From RGIG8775 sp045537235 (GTDB lineage Bacteria; Bacillota; Clostridia; Oscillospirales; CAG-272): a DNA stretch of 64,000 bases. Under the pieces are notes generated by a model that was not told where the DNA came from, did not search any database, and saw only the letters and a program-made list of their open reading frames with translations. A program made the position numbers and the translations under genes. Numbering within the stretch: position 1 is the stretch's first letter; each line of letters opens with the position of its first letter. Of this stretch, positions 16,912 to 25,432 are shown piece after piece. Where the stretch lies: the NCBI GenBank assembly GCA_045537235.1, contig JAZSPB010000033.1, forward strand, positions 41,338 through 105,337. Reading direction: 5' to 3'.

Positions 16912-19900
16912 ATGAAATTAACAAAATCTGCGGTGGTATTTCTGTTGGCTGCACTGCTGACCGCGACAAGCTTGCCTCTCGGTGCTTTTGCGGCTGCACC
17001 AAAAGCAGACAATCTGTCGTATACCTCGGAGTTATATTCCGATGCCACTCTGAACGGCTACAAGCAGTATGAAACCATGTGGGAGGATAAGACATATCTC
17101 CACAGCGAGGCTAAGATCACGGTTTATTTCGATCGTCAAAACGAAACGAAACAGCGTGATATCATATTCTATGTCATCAACTGGAACGGTGAGAGGATCG
17201 GTACGGAAAGTGACATAAGCATTGTGACCGATTATATCAGGGCGGATGCATCCATAGAATCGGGTAACCGCGCTGCAGTTATAGTGGTGGATTTCGGAGG
17301 CAATCCCAATGCCGTAGCCAATACCATAGAGAAGAGCTTGGCAGCCCTTCGTTCCGATCTGGTGGGCAACCAAAAGCTTACCGTGTGGAAGGATCCTTCG
17401 GCGGCAAGCAAGACCGAGACGACCGTTGCCGTTCATTCGGGCTATGTGTATTTCCTCCCCGCAGGCTACCGTGTAGAGAGGGATATTTTGTACTTTGAAA
17501 GTGACAAGCATGGCGCATTGGGTACCCTTGATCGAGTAATGAAAGCATGGAACGATTACATCGCCGGTGAAAAGAAGATCAAGTATGCTTATCATACGGG
17601 CGATGCTTCTTGCTCGTGCGGTCATGCGGCCGATGCCGAATGTATTGCCGGTGCGCCGCAGATCGATAAGAACGGCAATGTGGTTCCTCATGCGGAGCAA
17701 TATGCGCCTACTGTCTCTCGTGTGGAGGATTGCCGAAAGTCTGACGGTTCTCCCATGAGCTATAAGAACCGACTGGATATTATCTATCCCTCGGGTGCCA
17801 AGGTGGAGACACCTGTATACAGCATGGCGGCGACCCATTCTCCCAGAACCAATAATGTAGGTAACACAGAAAGCCGATCGCATTTGGTTGGCTTTACCTT
17901 CAGCGGCTATACTACGGCAGTTTTTGACTATGTGTATGTTCCCATGGCACGCGACGATCATTACTATTATATCGCTCCCTACGGAACGCACGGTCAGAAT
18001 GCTGCCAAATCGTCCCGTGCGGCGATGCGTTGTATTCGCTATTATGCCGAGGAATTCGGTTACAGCAGTGAATTGATCGGTGTGGCGGGTATCTCCAAGG
18101 GTACCCCTGCGGCGGCGGTGCTTTCCACGGTTGATAATAAGTATGTCAAGGAACAATCTACCTTCAAGGTTGTTGTCGGTGGGAAAGAAGTTGTCAATGA
18201 CGGTCTGTATTTCGAAGGCGATGTGATCGACGAAAAGGGAAATGTTATTGAAGCTACCGTTCAGCCCTATTTGACCTACGAGCAAGGCTATGACGGCACA
18301 TATCGGAGTACGGATAGGGAGATCAGCAGTGAAGTCAAAGTGGCTTACTGTGCGGCCGGTGACGGTATCAACTGGGTATATAACAGTGCCAATCCGTCGA
18401 TCCAGCTTGGAGGAAAAAGAGAGGACGGAACCACAACTCAGCACGTTCCCATGGTTCTTTCCTGCGGTTATTTCGATCAGTATAAATGTTGGGATCACTG
18501 GGACGATATTCAGGCCAGATTCGAAGAATATGCGACGAATCCCTTCCTGAATATCAGCATGGAGGATCAAGGTCACACCTATCCCTTTACCATAGATCCT
18601 CTTCGCAATTATGATCGCTATGTGGCCTATTTCAATTTCTTCCACCGCTATTTGAAGCCCGAAGACTACAATCCTGCCGCTGCGTGGATCCTTCCCGTGG
18701 ATGAAGCGGAGGAAGTTTCGGTCAACGAGGCTATTGAGATCAAGTTTACGGCTTCCATGGATTTGGAAAGTGTAAAGAACAATGTTAAGGTAGTCAACAC
18801 CAAGACCGGTAAGGCGGTGAGCGGTGAGTGGACTGCAACCGATGTCAACACACGGTTTATCTTTACCCATTCAGGCTTGGATGCGGGCAGTGAATACCGC
18901 ATAGAGATTCCCACCACTACAAAGGATGATAAGGGAACTTCGTTCGCTACAGCTGTTACCAAGACATTTAAGACCGAGGGCGATGTTTCGATCCGTCCTC
19001 TTGCCGATACCTATGTTTCCGCGGCGGCTCCCGATTCCGTGTTCGGCACGGAAAAGACCTTGGTTGCAGGAAATAAAGGGGATGCGGAAAAATTTGTGTT
19101 TGCTACCTTTTCCACAGAAGGTCTTCGCAATGCCGGCGATGTTTTACTCCGCTTGGTGGCAAATAAGAAGCAGACGGTAAAGATCTATGCGATCGATGGT
19201 TATACGGTAAAGGAAGATACTCTTTGCTATACCAATATGCCGAGTCTTGCCGACAAGGCGGTCTTGCTTGGCGAATATTCTTTGGAAGTCGGTGAGAATC
19301 AGATCAAACTGTTTGAGCTTGCCGAGGCGGCGAAGCATTCGCGCGTTACCCTTGTGATCGCAGGAAAGGGAACCGGTACATTGGAGGGCACCTTTGCTTC
19401 TCGAGAGGATGACAAGAATGCACCGATTACACTGGTCACAGAGACGGTTGAGCCCGGCAAGACCATTGCCGACACCTATGTTTCTTCCGCACAGCCCGAC
19501 ACGGTTTTCGGTAAAGAAAAGATACTTAAACTGGATAGCGTAGGCGGCGTGGAAAATATTGTTTTTGCTTCTTATCTTCAAAGCAGTATCAATAAAGCAA
19601 CGTCCATCGAACTGTCGATTCCTTCTGTCGGTAAGGTTCAGCAAGAGGTTTTGGTATATCTTCTTGACGGCTATGCGGTAGATGAAGAGCATCTTTGCTA
19701 TTCCAATATGCCTGATTTCGAGAAGAACGGCACTTTGGTCGGCGAGTACGTGTTTGGCTCGGATGCCAAGATCGATGTGACCGCTCTTGCCGATCTTGTC
19801 AAGTCCTCTCGCTTTACGCTGGTGTTGAAGGCGAAACCGGTAATGGCTCACAATTATACTCTTGATTTTGAGTCGTTTGTATCGGGCGATAGCCTTGCCA

Positions 19901-20706
19901 GTTACAACTCGGCAAGTTCTTCCGAGGCCAACAATGACCACTGCTATTCTACAAGTTATCTGTTCCGCGAGGGCGGAGCAATCCCGAAATTCAAGGTCGC
20001 ATACGATCCCGCAGCACCGACCAATCTGACGGCGACTTGTACAGCGACACAGACTTATAACCGTATGAAGTTTTACAACACTCTCAGCCGTGCGGCTCTT
20101 ACCGATGCCGATGTGGGAAGAAGCTTCCGCGTGACACTGTGGGCAATGGCTACCACCGATGCCAAGATGACCTACGGTATGATGCAGGCAAGCGGTGACT
20201 ATGCTTCCAAGTACTATAGCCCCTCAGGTACCAAGACCGTGACCCTTCCCGCCAACAAATGGGAGGAGCTTGTATACGATGTTACGATTTCCGAGGAAAT
20301 GGCTAAGGGGCAGATCGGAATGTTTACCGTCCAGTTGGGAACGGTCGGTGCGCAGTATTATTTCGATGATTTTACGGTTGTGGAACTGGATGAGAACGGA
20401 AATGAGATCCCCTCTCCCAAAATGGAATTGGCATCCTCGGAAAGCCGGTCTGCCGAACAGGTTTGGCTGGATGCGGAAGGTGTCGTTGTAGAGATTCCCG
20501 AGGAAGATCCCGAGGAATCTGAATCGGAGAATATTGTGACCGATGAGTCCGACTCCGACGAGACTGACCCCGATGAGACAGAGCCTGTAGATTCACCCAA
20601 ACCCTCGAATCCCGCAGGTTGGTTGATCCCTGTCATTGTCGGTGCGGTAATTGCCGTCGGTGCGGGTGTCGCCTTGGTTTTGAAAAAAATAAAGGGCAAA
20701 AAGTAA
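16912..20706 (+). CDS. Large membrane-anchored surface protein: hydrolase-like domain, Ig-like domain, two putative CBMs
   Basis: 1264 residues with a Sec signal peptide (residues 1 to about 28, ending FAA-AP). Residues 30-585 look like an alpha/beta hydrolase: GISKG with Ser395 as possible nucleophile and a late GHTYPF histidine. This part also has a Cys-rich patch CSCGHAADAEC. Residues about 590-690 form a Big_5-like Ig domain. Two tandem copies of a beta-sandwich module follow (about 692-843 and 849-978; ADTYVSxAxPDxVFGxEKxL, LCYxNMPxxxxxxxLxGEY). They resemble DNRLRE/CBM96-type carbohydrate-binding domains. A further jelly-roll-like domain (980-1160), an acidic E/S/D linker and a C-terminal membrane segment (GWLIPVIVGAVIAVGAG) with KKIKGKK complete it. 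Inferred: cell-surface esterase or peptidase acting on a polymer. Ribosome site AGGAGG upstream. Confidence 0.75.
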   Translation: MKLTKSAVVFLLAALLTATSLPLGAFAAAPKADNLSYTSELYSDATLNGYKQYETMWEDKTYLHSEAKITVYFDRQNETKQRDIIFYVINWNGERIGTESDISIVTDYIRADASIESGNRAAVIVVDFGGNPNAVANTIEKSLAALRSDLVGNQKLTVWKDPSAASKTETTVAVHSGYVYFLPAGYRVERDILYFESDKHGALGTLDRVMKAWNDYIAGEKKIKYAYHTGDASCSCGHAADAECIAGAPQIDKNGNVVPHAEQYAPTVSRVEDCRKSDGSPMSYKNRLDIIYPSGAKVETPVYSMAATHSPRTNNVGNTESRSHLVGFTFSGYTTAVFDYVYVPMARDDHYYYIAPYGTHGQNAAKSSRAAMRCIRYYAEEFGYSSELIGVAGISKGTPAAAVLSTVDNKYVKEQSTFKVVVGGKEVVNDGLYFEGDVIDEKGNVIEATVQPYLTYEQGYDGTYRSTDREISSEVKVAYCAAGDGINWVYNSANPSIQLGGKREDGTTTQHVPMVLSCGYFDQYKCWDHWDDIQARFEEYATNPFLNISMEDQGHTYPFTIDPLRNYDRYVAYFNFFHRYLKPEDYNPAAAWILPVDEAEEVSVNEAIEIKFTASMDLESVKNNVKVVNTKTGKAVSGEWTATDVNTRFIFTHSGLDAGSEYRIEIPTTTKDDKGTSFATAVTKTFKTEGDVSIRPLADTYVSAAAPDSVFGTEKTLVAGNKGDAEKFVFATFSTEGLRNAGDVLLRLVANKKQTVKIYAIDGYTVKEDTLCYTNMPSLADKAVLLGEYSLEVGENQIKLFELAEAAKHSRVTLVIAGKGTGTLEGTFASREDDKNAPITLVTETVEPGKTIADTYVSSAQPDTVFGKEKILKLDSVGGVENIVFASYLQSSINKATSIELSIPSVGKVQQEVLVYLLDGYAVDEEHLCYSNMPDFEKNGTLVGEYVFGSDAKIDVTALADLVKSSRFTLVLKAKPVMAHNYTLDFESFVSGDSLASYNSASSSEANNDHCYSTSYLFREGGAIPKFKVAYDPAAPTNLTATCTATQTYNRMKFYNTLSRAALTDADVGRSFRVTLWAMATTDAKMTYGMMQASGDYASKYYSPSGTKTVTLPANKWEELVYDVTISEEMAKGQIGMFTVQLGTVGAQYYFDDFTVVELDENGNEIPSPKMELASSESRSAEQVWLDAEGVVVEIPEEDPEESESENIVTDESDSDETDPDETEPVDSPKPSNPAGWLIPVIVGAVIAVGAGVALVLKKIKGKK

Positions 20707-20738
20707 AAAGCTGTTAAATAAAAATTGTTAGAATAAGC

Positions 20739-20776
20739 ACCGCCCACCGTTTGTTGATTGACGGCGGGCGGTTCTT
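20739..20776 (+). terminator. Hairpin after the surface protein gene
   Basis: Stem ACCGCCCaCCGT/ACGGCGGGCGGT (20739-20750, 20761-20772) with one G-U type pair and a 10-base loop, followed by TCTTCT. Likely a terminator with a weak T-run. Confidence 0.65.
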
Positions 20777-20886
20777 CTGTGATGAGACAGAAAATGTAAA
20801 CACTTTTTTATTATCACTTTCTTATTATCCATGAAAGATACTTTTTTCAAAACGCGGATTTTTGACATTTTCCGTTTGTATCAAAA

Positions 20887-20932
20887 CCCCCGACAGCCTT
20901 TTAAAGAGCGACTGTCGGGGGGCATAATTTTT
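20887..20932. terminator. Terminator downstream of the cyuA-family gene
   Basis: Perfect 10-base stem CCCCCGACAG/CTGTCGGGGG (20887-20896, 20912-20921). On the + side six T residues follow shortly (ATTTTTT); on the minus strand the stem is followed by TTTTGATAC. It can act in both directions. Confidence 0.8.
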
Positions 20933-20954
20933 TGGAGTTGGAGACGGTGAGGGG

Positions 20955-22235
20955 TCAGGAAAGCATAATGCGAATGATCTCGCGGTCTGTCTCACTCATG
21001 CCGTCACGAGCCAGCTTGCCCACATTGCGGATGGTGTTTTCCACACCCTTGGTGACAATGCCGTCGCCTGCATAGAACTGTTTTCCCGCTTTCATCATTT
21101 CGTATCCCATAATACCGGCCTCCACGGCCATGGCGATTTTCGCGGCACAAGAGGCTTTGGCACCGTCGCAAATGGTGCCCGAGAGGATGGCAAGAGAGTT
21201 GACAAGAGAGTGGGCAATCTCGTAATACCGACCGCCGTTGAGGTAGCAAATACCTGTTCCGCAACCGCATCCTGCCGATATGGCACCGCAATAAGCGGAG
21301 AGACAGCCAATGCCGGTCTTTTGATGAACCGTGATCAGATCGGAAACAATAAGGGCGCGCAGAATGATTTCTTCATCCGCTCCCATTGCCTCACCGTAGA
21401 TGACAACGGGGACCGAGGCGGTGATGCCTTGATTGCCGCTGCCCGATATGATACAGACAGGTAGCTCACAACCGTTCATGCGGGCATCAGAGCCGGCGGC
21501 GGCAAAGGCGCGGGCACGGTCTCGAAGAATACAGTTGCCATCCGAATAGATCAGGCGTCCGATGGAGGCGCCGTAACTGTCAGACAAGCCTTCACGGGCA
21601 ATGGCCATATTCATCTCGATCTGACGGCGGAGCAGGGGAGACAGCTCGTCCAGCGGCGTTTCCTCGGCAAAGGTAATGATGTCCTTGACATTAAGCAGTT
21701 CACGGTCGGAAGCATACTCGACCGCATCGGATTCGTTCAATCTGTAGCGGTCGGTCAAGTCATTGCCGTCGCAGAGTACTTCGGTAATGTTGGTGTGGCG
21801 GTTGACCAGATGAACGCGAACACTGTGACCGTCTTTTTCACCGTTGAGATCGATCTCAAAGGGGACATCACTTTCCAATTCATAGATTTCAATGGCGGTG
21901 TTTTCCAAAAAATCCTTGATTTTTGCTACATCGTCAGCCTTCAGTGCGCAGAGCACTTCCAACTTTTTTTCGGGACATCCCGCGATCACGCCGGCCGCAA
22001 TCGCCGCACCGATACCGCGCATACCGCCGGTAGCCGGAACAATGACACTTTTAACATTTTTGATAATATTGCCGCTCAATCCGATGCGGACAGGCGACGG
22101 TGCTGTTCCGAGTGCATGACGCATTACGGCAGCGGCATAGGCGATGGCAATGGGTTCGGTGCAACCCATGGCGACGACCAGTTCTTCTTTGAGTATGTTG
22201 GTATAGGTTTGAACAATTTTATCCGACAAGGTCAT
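20955..22235 (-). CDS. cyuA: L-cysteine desulfidase / SDH-alpha family iron-sulfur protein (YhaM/CyuA type)
   Basis: 426 residues from the ATG at 22235 (AGGAG upstream). The N-terminal motif VVAMGCTEPIAIAYAAA and the glycine-rich PATGGMRGIGAAIAAG are the UPF0597/YhaM signature. Conserved cysteines for a [4Fe-4S] cluster occur in GAISAGCGCGTGICY and TICDGAKASC. Known members degrade L-cysteine to pyruvate, ammonia and sulfide, and relatives act on serine, in the cytosol. The gene stands alone with a consensus promoter, divergent from the thioredoxin lipoprotein gene. The shared control region of about 217 bases may link cysteine catabolism with exported thiol chemistry, but this is only suggestive. 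Confidence 0.9.
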   Translation of the reverse strand: MTLSDKIVQTYTNILKEELVVAMGCTEPIAIAYAAAVMRHALGTAPSPVRIGLSGNIIKNVKSVIVPATGGMRGIGAAIAAGVIAGCPEKKLEVLCALKADDVAKIKDFLENTAIEIYELESDVPFEIDLNGEKDGHSVRVHLVNRHTNITEVLCDGNDLTDRYRLNESDAVEYASDRELLNVKDIITFAEETPLDELSPLLRRQIEMNMAIAREGLSDSYGASIGRLIYSDGNCILRDRARAFAAAGSDARMNGCELPVCIISGSGNQGITASVPVVIYGEAMGADEEIILRALIVSDLITVHQKTGIGCLSAYCGAISAGCGCGTGICYLNGGRYYEIAHSLVNSLAILSGTICDGAKASCAAKIAMAVEAGIMGYEMMKAGKQFYAGDGIVTKGVENTIRNVGKLARDGMSETDREIIRIMLS

Positions 22236-22285
22236 ATGTGCGCTCCTGTTTGTCGGCAAAGATGCCGAATGTTTTAATCTTTTAG

Positions 22286-22314
22286 ATTATATCATGATTG
22301 TTTGATTTTGTCAA
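22286..22314 (-). promoter_or_regulatory. Sigma-A promoter of the cyuA-family gene
   Basis: Minus strand: TTGACA (22314-22309), 17-base spacer, extended -10 TGA-TATAAT (22291-22286). Full consensus. Confidence 0.9.
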
Positions 22315-22362
22315 TCCAACAAGAAAATTACGTGCGAAAAATATAATTAATTGTAATAAAAC

Positions 22363-22391
22363 TTGACAGCGATTTGGTTTTATGATATAAT
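22363..22391 (+). promoter_or_regulatory. Sigma-A promoter of the thioredoxin-domain lipoprotein
   Basis: TTGACA (22363-22368), 17-base spacer, extended -10 TGA-TATAAT (22386-22391). Full consensus, back to back with the cyuA promoter 48 bases away. Confidence 0.9.
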
Positions 22392-22452
22392 ATTATGTCT
22401 ACGTATGTTTTTGACTCAAAAAATATTTCAATTTATATAAAGGAGAGACACA

Positions 22453-25332
22453 ATGAAAAAAAGCAAGAGATTGATATCCTTGTTCCTGGCGGTTTTGATG
22501 CTGCTCACCGTTTCGGTACAGTTGATATCATGCGGAGGCTCCGGCGGCAAGGATACCGAGAGTGAATCCGAGACCAACAATACCGATGTATCCGGCAATG
22601 CCGATTATCTCGTATCGGTCAAGACCGCAGGCGGTATGACATTGGACGATATCATGGTATATGTCTACAATGCGGACGGTTATATCGTAGCCAAGAACCC
22701 TACGGATGAGAACGGAAATGTATCCTTCTCTCTTCCCGCTTCTCCCGATTACAAGGTGGAGCTTTCGGGTGTTCCCGACGGTTATATTCTCAAGGACAAG
22801 TACGATATGGGTACCAATGGTACCAACATCGTGTTGGTTTCTGAGATCATTGAGGATATGGATCTCAGCGGTGTGACCTATAAGTTGGGTATGATCATGC
22901 ACGATTTTGAGGTCACGACCTCCGACGGTGAAACCTTCAAATTGTCCGAGGTGTTTGCATCGGGCAAAAAGGCGGTTATGCTTAACTTTTGGTATACTAC
23001 TTGTACTTACTGCGTGGAAGAGTTTCCCGATATGAACGCGGCGTACGAACAGTACAAGGATGAGATTGAGATCATCGCGCTGAACAACTATGCCAATGAC
23101 AGCGTGAAGGATGTGGCGGATTTCAAGGCTGACTATTACGGCTATGAGCTGTCCTTCCCCATGGCGAAGGATACCGCTGGGGTGGAGAATGCTTTCGAGG
23201 TTCCCGGCAACCCTGTCAGTGTTATGATCGACCGCTACGGTATGATCTCTTTGATGCACGTAGGTGCAATCCCCAGTGAGAAGTATTTCACCAATATGTT
23301 CGCCCATTATGTAGCGGACGACTATAAGCAAGGCGTATACGGAGATGTTTCCGAGCTGCTTCCCGCGGCCAAGCCCGACAAGGAAATGCCATCCAATGAG
23401 GAGATCGGCAATGCTGTGAATAAAGGCAATATCACCGCGACCTATTCTCCCGAGACCGATTCGGCAGATGCAGAGTTTTCGTGGCCTTTTGAAATTTTGG
23501 AAAAGGACGGAGCAAAGTGCATTGTCCCTGCCAATTCCGACCTGGACAACTCCTTTGCTACCCTGCACGCCAAGGTAGAGCTTAAAGCGGGTCAGGCATT
23601 TATGTTTGATTACTATTCTTCTACCGATGCAGGCTATGACATCATGTATGTATTGGTCGATGGCGAGGATATTTATCAAATTTCCGGTATCAGCACCAAG
23701 TGGAACGAATGCTGCCCTTGGGTGGCTACCGAGGACGGTGTGTATGATGTAGCCTTTGTTTACTACAAGGATGTTTCCGACAGCGCGGGAGACGACGTGG
23801 TCTACTTGAGAAATTTCCGCGTTGTGAATGAAGCGGATGTTAAGGTCGCTACCTATATTCCCAGAAATGCGGCTACCAAGCCCACAGAGGATCAGTCTGA
23901 TTTTCAGAGTTACGTCAAGGTGTTCTTGAACAGCGAGGATGGTTACTATCATGTGGGTAGCGAAAACGGTCCCATCCTTTTGGCTAAGTTGATCTACAAC
24001 ACCAATTTTTCTACCGTTTCGGTTTCCGAGAACCTGTACAAGGACGGCACCTTTATGGTGGATGGTGCGGAGTGTTTTGCCGAGCTTGAGAAGTATTGTA
24101 ACTATGCAGCGAACTCCAAGATCTACACCTATTGCAGTGTGACCGAGGAGCTTCGTACCTATCTCGAGGCTTATGTTAAGAAGTACGGCTTTGAAACTCA
24201 TGAGAATACTTGGTTGCAGCTTTGCTACTACTATGATTCTTTTGGTGTAAATGAAGACGGTACACCCGTTGCTGAATTTGAGGATCCGATCAAGGGTCTG
24301 TCGACAAGCAGCGCGTATACGGCGGTTGAAGGCAAGCCCAACAAGGTCGAGTATAGCGGTATTAACATTCTTCCCAGAGGCTATCTGTATGAGTTTGTTC
24401 CTCAGAAGTCGGGAGTTTATCGCATTACCTCCAACAGCTCCGCAGGGGAGGTCGTCGGTTGGATCTTTATCGGTAATGATAAAGTTTGGATCGAGAATGG
24501 TGACAGAATATTGTATACCAGCGGTGACGAGGGGGAGAGATTCTGTCCCGCACTGTTGATCGAGCAAGAGACCAAGGACGAAAACGGCAATGTGACTACC
24601 GAACTGGTCAGAGATACCAACAATGTTTCCATGGTTGCCTATATGGAGGCCGGAACACCTTACTATATTGATTTTGCATACTATGATATCTACGGAGCAG
24701 GAACCTTTACCTTTGATATTACCTATGTCGCAGAGACCTTCGACTATTTTGTGGTTGCTTCTCACGGACCCTTCGAGTTTGAACTTGGCGCAGATGGATC
24801 TATGGGTGACACGGTTGCCGGTGGTATTGATGTTATGCTTGGTGATGACGGTTACTATTACCATAAGAAGGCAGACGGAACCAAGGGATCACTCCTTTAT
24901 GCGGATTTCTATTTGACCACAAATATATTTACCGGCCAATCGCTTGCCGACATGGCAGATACTCATTCTTTCAACTTTGCACTTTCCGAGAATGATCACA
25001 TAGCCCTTACGGCATGGGAGCAAGCAGACAAGGATGAAGATAAGCTGAAGGAAATGTGGGGAGCCAACTTTGATACATATTGGGAAATGTATCAAATGGA
25101 GGACATCATCAAGGGTGTCTATCACGGAAAAGGCAAGGACATGAGCAATGAGATCAAGGCATATGTTGCCAAGATGCTTGATGAGGAGGGCTATCCGGAG
25201 CGTCAAGGCTGTGTTGTCGTGGACAAACAACTTGCCGAGATTCTTCAAGCCTTGATGGATAAGTACACCTTCGCGGGAGTGGATCATTCTTGGACGAAGC
25301 TCTGCTACTATTATGAGTATTTGGGCTATTGA
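22453..25332 (+). CDS. Lipoprotein with TlpA-like thioredoxin domain and two copies of a new 'DGYYH' module
   Basis: 959 residues. Lipoprotein signal with lipobox LIS-C27, then a G/S/D/E linker. Residues ~50-131 form a prealbumin/CnaB-like beta domain (TDENGNVSFSLP). Residues ~145-300 form a thioredoxin fold of the TlpA/AhpC-TSA group with active site C184-T-Y-C187 (FWYTTCTYCVEEFP) and the cis-proline loop GNPVSVMIDRYG. A beta-sandwich follows (~320-470). Module 1 is at ~486-602 (EDGYYHVGSENGP ... VTEELRTYL ... TWLQLCYYY). A PPC-like beta domain lies at ~630-770 and module 2 at ~792-959 (DDGYYYHKKADG ... SWTKLCYYYEYLGY). Exported and anchored outside the membrane; likely a thiol reductase or isomerase. 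The modules have no function I know. AAAGGAG supports the start. Confidence 0.85.
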   Translation: MKKSKRLISLFLAVLMLLTVSVQLISCGGSGGKDTESESETNNTDVSGNADYLVSVKTAGGMTLDDIMVYVYNADGYIVAKNPTDENGNVSFSLPASPDYKVELSGVPDGYILKDKYDMGTNGTNIVLVSEIIEDMDLSGVTYKLGMIMHDFEVTTSDGETFKLSEVFASGKKAVMLNFWYTTCTYCVEEFPDMNAAYEQYKDEIEIIALNNYANDSVKDVADFKADYYGYELSFPMAKDTAGVENAFEVPGNPVSVMIDRYGMISLMHVGAIPSEKYFTNMFAHYVADDYKQGVYGDVSELLPAAKPDKEMPSNEEIGNAVNKGNITATYSPETDSADAEFSWPFEILEKDGAKCIVPANSDLDNSFATLHAKVELKAGQAFMFDYYSSTDAGYDIMYVLVDGEDIYQISGISTKWNECCPWVATEDGVYDVAFVYYKDVSDSAGDDVVYLRNFRVVNEADVKVATYIPRNAATKPTEDQSDFQSYVKVFLNSEDGYYHVGSENGPILLAKLIYNTNFSTVSVSENLYKDGTFMVDGAECFAELEKYCNYAANSKIYTYCSVTEELRTYLEAYVKKYGFETHENTWLQLCYYYDSFGVNEDGTPVAEFEDPIKGLSTSSAYTAVEGKPNKVEYSGINILPRGYLYEFVPQKSGVYRITSNSSAGEVVGWIFIGNDKVWIENGDRILYTSGDEGERFCPALLIEQETKDENGNVTTELVRDTNNVSMVAYMEAGTPYYIDFAYYDIYGAGTFTFDITYVAETFDYFVVASHGPFEFELGADGSMGDTVAGGIDVMLGDDGYYYHKKADGTKGSLLYADFYLTTNIFTGQSLADMADTHSFNFALSENDHIALTAWEQADKDEDKLKEMWGANFDTYWEMYQMEDIIKGVYHGKGKDMSNEIKAYVAKMLDEEGYPERQGCVVVDKQLAEILQALMDKYTFAGVDHSWTKLCYYYEYLGY

Positions 25333-25335
25333 TCC

Positions 25336-25393
25336 TGCCGCAAATTATCTGAAAATTTAGTTTGTCGTGCGGCATCGAGTGATCCTTGCCGCA
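25336..25393 (+). promoter_or_regulatory. Mutually exclusive hairpins between two lipoprotein genes
   Basis: Three short complementary words in order: TGCCGCA (25336-25342), TGCGGCA (25368-25374), TGCCGCA (25387-25393). The middle word can pair with either neighbour. The second hairpin is followed by a pyrimidine-rich run. This could be partial termination or attenuation, or only a partial duplication (GATCCTGCCGCA and GATCCTTGCCGCA). Confidence 0.4.
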
Positions 25394-25432
25394 TGACGCT
25401 TTTCTTTCACTTTTTGATTAGGAGATTGTTTT

